Source of the DNA: Pseudohongiella sp.
Lineage (GTDB): Bacteria; Pseudomonadota; Gammaproteobacteria; Pseudomonadales; Pseudohongiellaceae
Assembly: GCA_030652635.1 (NCBI GenBank)
Contig: JAUSPW010000644.1
Location: 1-17,456, forward strand
DNA: 17,456 nt
Direction of reading: 5' to 3'
Every line of letters begins with the position of its first letter. The stretch's first letter is position 1. The position numbers and the translations under genes are program-made. The notes beneath the pieces are model-generated. The model was not told the DNA's origin and ran no database searches. It saw only the letters and a program-made list of their open reading frames with translations. Positions 15,575 to 17,456 of this stretch are shown piece after piece.

Positions 15575-17045
15575 ACCCATAGAACAGATCCTCAAACGGC
15601 CAGAGGGCAAACAGCTTGAGTTCAAGCGTGATTTGTCCTCGCCGCAGCCACTGCTTAAAACACTGGTGTCCTTTGCCAACACGGCGGGCGGGCAACTGTT
15701 TATTGGCATCAGCGATGATGGCGCTATTGTGGGTGTAGAAAACCCCTTGGGCGAAGAAGAGCGTCTGGGTAGTCTGATCTCCGACAGCATCAGCCCCCGC
15801 TTGTTGCCAAGTATTGAGCTGCTGACGGTGGAAGGGAAAACCCTGCTCCGGGTTGAAGTATTTCTCAGCAATTCGCGCCCTCACTTTTTAAAAGCCTTGG
15901 GGCCCACTCAGGGTGTTCTGGTGCGTATCGGTTCCAGCAATCGCCAGGCAGATCCCCAGTTGATTGCTGAGCTACAACGGCAGACAGTTGGCGAAACCTT
16001 TGATGCTTTACCGATGCCGGATGTGTCACTGGACGACCTTGATCTAAGCAGTTTGCAACAGGTGTTCGGTCAGGAAATTTGGCAGAATCAACAAAAGTTG
16101 CAGACACTCAAATTGTTGGTGAACCATCAGGGGCGTTTGGTGCCCAGCAAAGGCGCGGTGTTGCTGTTTGGCAAAGAACGCACGCTGTATTTTGATGATG
16201 CCTGGATTCAATGTGGACGCTTTCGCGGCACCGAAAAAATAGATATTTTCGATCAGACAGAGTTGCATGATCCCTTGCCGCAGGCTGTCGACAGCATTGA
16301 GATGTTTCTCAAAAAGCATGCGTTTAAAAGCGCGGAATTTGGTGCCATGCGACGTAAGGATAACTGGAGTATCCCGCTCACTATTTTGCGCGAAGTCATC
16401 ATTAACGCTTTGGTCCATAGCGACTACTCTCAACGTGGCTCGCCGATTCGCATCGCCTTCTTTGATGACCGAATTGAAATCGAAAGCCCCGGTATGCTGA
16501 TGCCGGGCATGACCGTTGAGGATATGAAACGCGGTGTTTCGATGATCCGTAATCCTGTCATCGCCCGTGTATTCAAAGAGCTCAAGCTGATCGAGCAATG
16601 GGGCAGCGGTGTCAAACGCATTTTTGAGGACGCTGCCGCTCAAGGCTTGCCTGAACCGCGTATTGAGGAAATCGCCAATCGACTGCGTTTTATTGTGCCG
16701 CTGGATCAACAGCACTCAATCCATCCGGGCGCCCCTGGCCAGTTAAAGCCTGAGTCGCAGCCTGAGTCGCGGCCCGAGTCACAGCCAGAGTCACGGCTAG
16801 AGTCACGGCTAGAGTCACGGCTAGCAGCGCGGCTTCTTGTGTTGCTGGTAAATGAGCCAAAAGGGAAGTCTGAGTTGGCAGCAGCACTGGGGCATAAAAC
16901 GGTTTCTGGTGAGCTGCACAAACAAAACAAACGACTGCATCTCGACGGTATTCTGGAAATGACCCGGCCCGACATTCCCAACAGCCGCCTGCAAAAATAC
17001 CGGCTCACCCCGGCTGGCCAACAGTTACTCAAGGAAGACAAATGA
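15564..17045 (+). CDS. AlbA_2 (Schlafen-like) ATP-binding protein embedded in the BREX operon
   Basis: This 493-residue protein is of the COG2865 type. The N-terminal AlbA_2 domain (~10-125) has GKQLEFKRDL, VSFANTAGGQLFIGISDDG and VRIGSSNRQAD. It is followed by a GHKL-like ATPase region (~270-350) with REVIINALVHSDYSQRG, IEIESPGMLMPGMT, MIRNPVIARVFKELKLIEQWGSGVKRI. Residues 396-419 are six Glu-Ser tetrapeptide repeats, and ~420-493 form a C-terminal winged helix (KGKSELAAALG, RLQKYRLTPAGQQLL). Proteins of this type are often labelled transcriptional regulators, and Schlafen/AlbA domains can act as RNases or bind nucleic acid. Its role here is unknown. It lies between brxC and pglX, which are usually adjacent, and overlaps pglX by ATGA, so it is expressed with the BREX core. 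It may be an accessory defence or regulatory component. Confidence 0.88.
   Translation: MTAEPIEQILKRPEGKQLEFKRDLSSPQPLLKTLVSFANTAGGQLFIGISDDGAIVGVENPLGEEERLGSLISDSISPRLLPSIELLTVEGKTLLRVEVFLSNSRPHFLKALGPTQGVLVRIGSSNRQADPQLIAELQRQTVGETFDALPMPDVSLDDLDLSSLQQVFGQEIWQNQQKLQTLKLLVNHQGRLVPSKGAVLLFGKERTLYFDDAWIQCGRFRGTEKIDIFDQTELHDPLPQAVDSIEMFLKKHAFKSAEFGAMRRKDNWSIPLTILREVIINALVHSDYSQRGSPIRIAFFDDRIEIESPGMLMPGMTVEDMKRGVSMIRNPVIARVFKELKLIEQWGSGVKRIFEDAAAQGLPEPRIEEIANRLRFIVPLDQQHSIHPGAPGQLKPESQPESRPESQPESRLESRLESRLAARLLVLLVNEPKGKSELAAALGHKTVSGELHKQNKRLHLDGILEMTRPDIPNSRLQKYRLTPAGQQLLKEDK
16749..16820 (+). repeat. Six 12-bp tandem repeats inside the AlbA_2 gene
   Basis: Six consecutive 12-base units share the pattern CC/CT-N-GAGTC-N-C-N-G. 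The last two are identical (CTAGAGTCACGG). They encode PESQ, PESR, PESQ, PESR, LESR, LESR (residues 396-419), a charged linker between the ATPase region and the winged helix. The period is a multiple of three, so slippage would change linker length without breaking the frame. Confidence 0.9.
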
Positions 17046-17456
17046 ACACCGCCCCCATCAAAAAGTACGCCCCTAAAGCGCGTAAGGACTTTATCGCCGC
17101 CGTCACCCGGCAAGCCGCCAAGGTCGGCATCACGGCCAAAGGCAGCGACCCGATGGAGCTCAAAGGCGATCTGGCGTTGATCAATGACCGCGCCTTCCCC
17201 AAGGGCATTGCCAACGCCCGTAATGCCCTTGCGCGGCTGGTTGCCCAGAACGGCTTTGCCCAAACCATGGAACAAGCCGCCTACAGCTGGTTCAACCGCC
17301 TGTGCGCCATCCGCTACATGGAGCTCAAAGGTTTTCTGGATCACGGCCGCCGTGTACTCTCACATCCCGGGCACACCGGTCATTTTGAGATTCTGGACGA
17401 ATGCCTGGAGCTGGATCTGTCCGTGTTGGATGCCAGCTTGGACCGGGAAAAGCTGG
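17042..17456 (+). CDS. pglX: PglX, BREX adenine-specific DNA methyltransferase (5' part only)
   Basis: The first 138 codons are present before the window ends. The start (ATG 17042) overlaps the upstream stop as ATGA. Recognition rests on the conserved PglX N-terminal region: MNTAPIKKYAPKARKDFIAA, then AYSWFNRLCAIRYMELKGFL directly followed by DHGRRVLSHPGHTG, a strong signature of type I BREX PglX. The full protein is about 1200 residues, and its SAM-binding and NPPY catalytic motifs lie outside the window. PglX N6-methylates one strand of a non-palindromic site, marking self DNA and probably taking part in phage recognition. The specificity cannot be read from this fragment. Confidence 0.92.
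   Translation, partial: MNTAPIKKYAPKARKDFIAAVTRQAAKVGITAKGSDPMELKGDLALINDRAFPKGIANARNALARLVAQNGFAQTMEQAAYSWFNRLCAIRYMELKGFLDHGRRVLSHPGHTGHFEILDECLELDLSVLDASLDREKL

Noticed and set aside
16749..16820. Short tandem repeats as a possible CRISPR array
   Set aside because: The unit is only 12 bp with no spacers and lies in frame within a coding gene.
16706..17344. 212-codon minus-strand frame across the AlbA_2 gene end and pglX start
   Set aside because: It spans two real + strand genes and its Asp/Ser/Arg-rich repeat is just the reverse reading of the 12-bp repeats.

Overview
The window comes from a bacterial chromosome, most likely a gammaproteobacterium. The evidence is a LexA-controlled umuD with a textbook CTG-N10-CAG SOS box, a YqiA-type esterase, an AbiE locus and a type I BREX operon. 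Nothing in the sequence fixes the genus. Layout, left to right: (1) 1-640, a leftward umuD whose partner umuC is cut off after about 13 codons. (2) 824-2575, a secreted PQQ-type beta-propeller protein. (3) 2756-3409, the degraded remains of a baeRF-like (archaeo-eukaryotic release factor-like) gene. (4) 3264-4331, a leftward membrane-bound GGDEF diguanylate cyclase. (5) 4707-5282, a leftward YqiA-like hydrolase.

From about 5.4 kb the window becomes a defence island with clear signs of turnover. It holds a short relic of a WYL-regulator gene (5445-5520), an AbiE type IV toxin-antitoxin pair with an intact antitoxin (AbiEi) and an internally deleted toxin (AbiEii), and a leftward DEDDh-type exonuclease with an unexpected signal-peptide-like N-terminus. 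A complete WYL regulator follows at 8453-9436.

The right half is the 5' part of a type I BREX phage-defence operon, all on the + strand: brxR (WYL regulator), brxA, brxB, brxC, then an inserted AlbA_2/Schlafen-like ATP-binding protein, then pglX, which runs off the window end. Most junctions are tight (stop/start overlaps of 1-4 nt or a 15-nt gap), so the genes should be co-transcribed and partly translationally coupled. The exception is a 213-bp stretch after brxC with a strong GTCCC/GGGAC palindrome and a possible 44-codon ORF. The AlbA_2 gene overlaps pglX by ATGA, so it is fully built into the operon. pglZ and brxL, the remaining type I BREX genes, would lie beyond position 17456.

Expected logic: BrxR probably controls the operon through a 9-bp perfect inverted repeat at 9543-9576. 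BrxC (large P-loop ATPase) and PglX (adenine methyltransferase) form the core, with BrxA and BrxB as small partners. The AlbA_2-ATPase is either an accessory defence effector or a regulator carried within the operon. I saw no tRNA, rRNA, CRISPR array or intact transposase.
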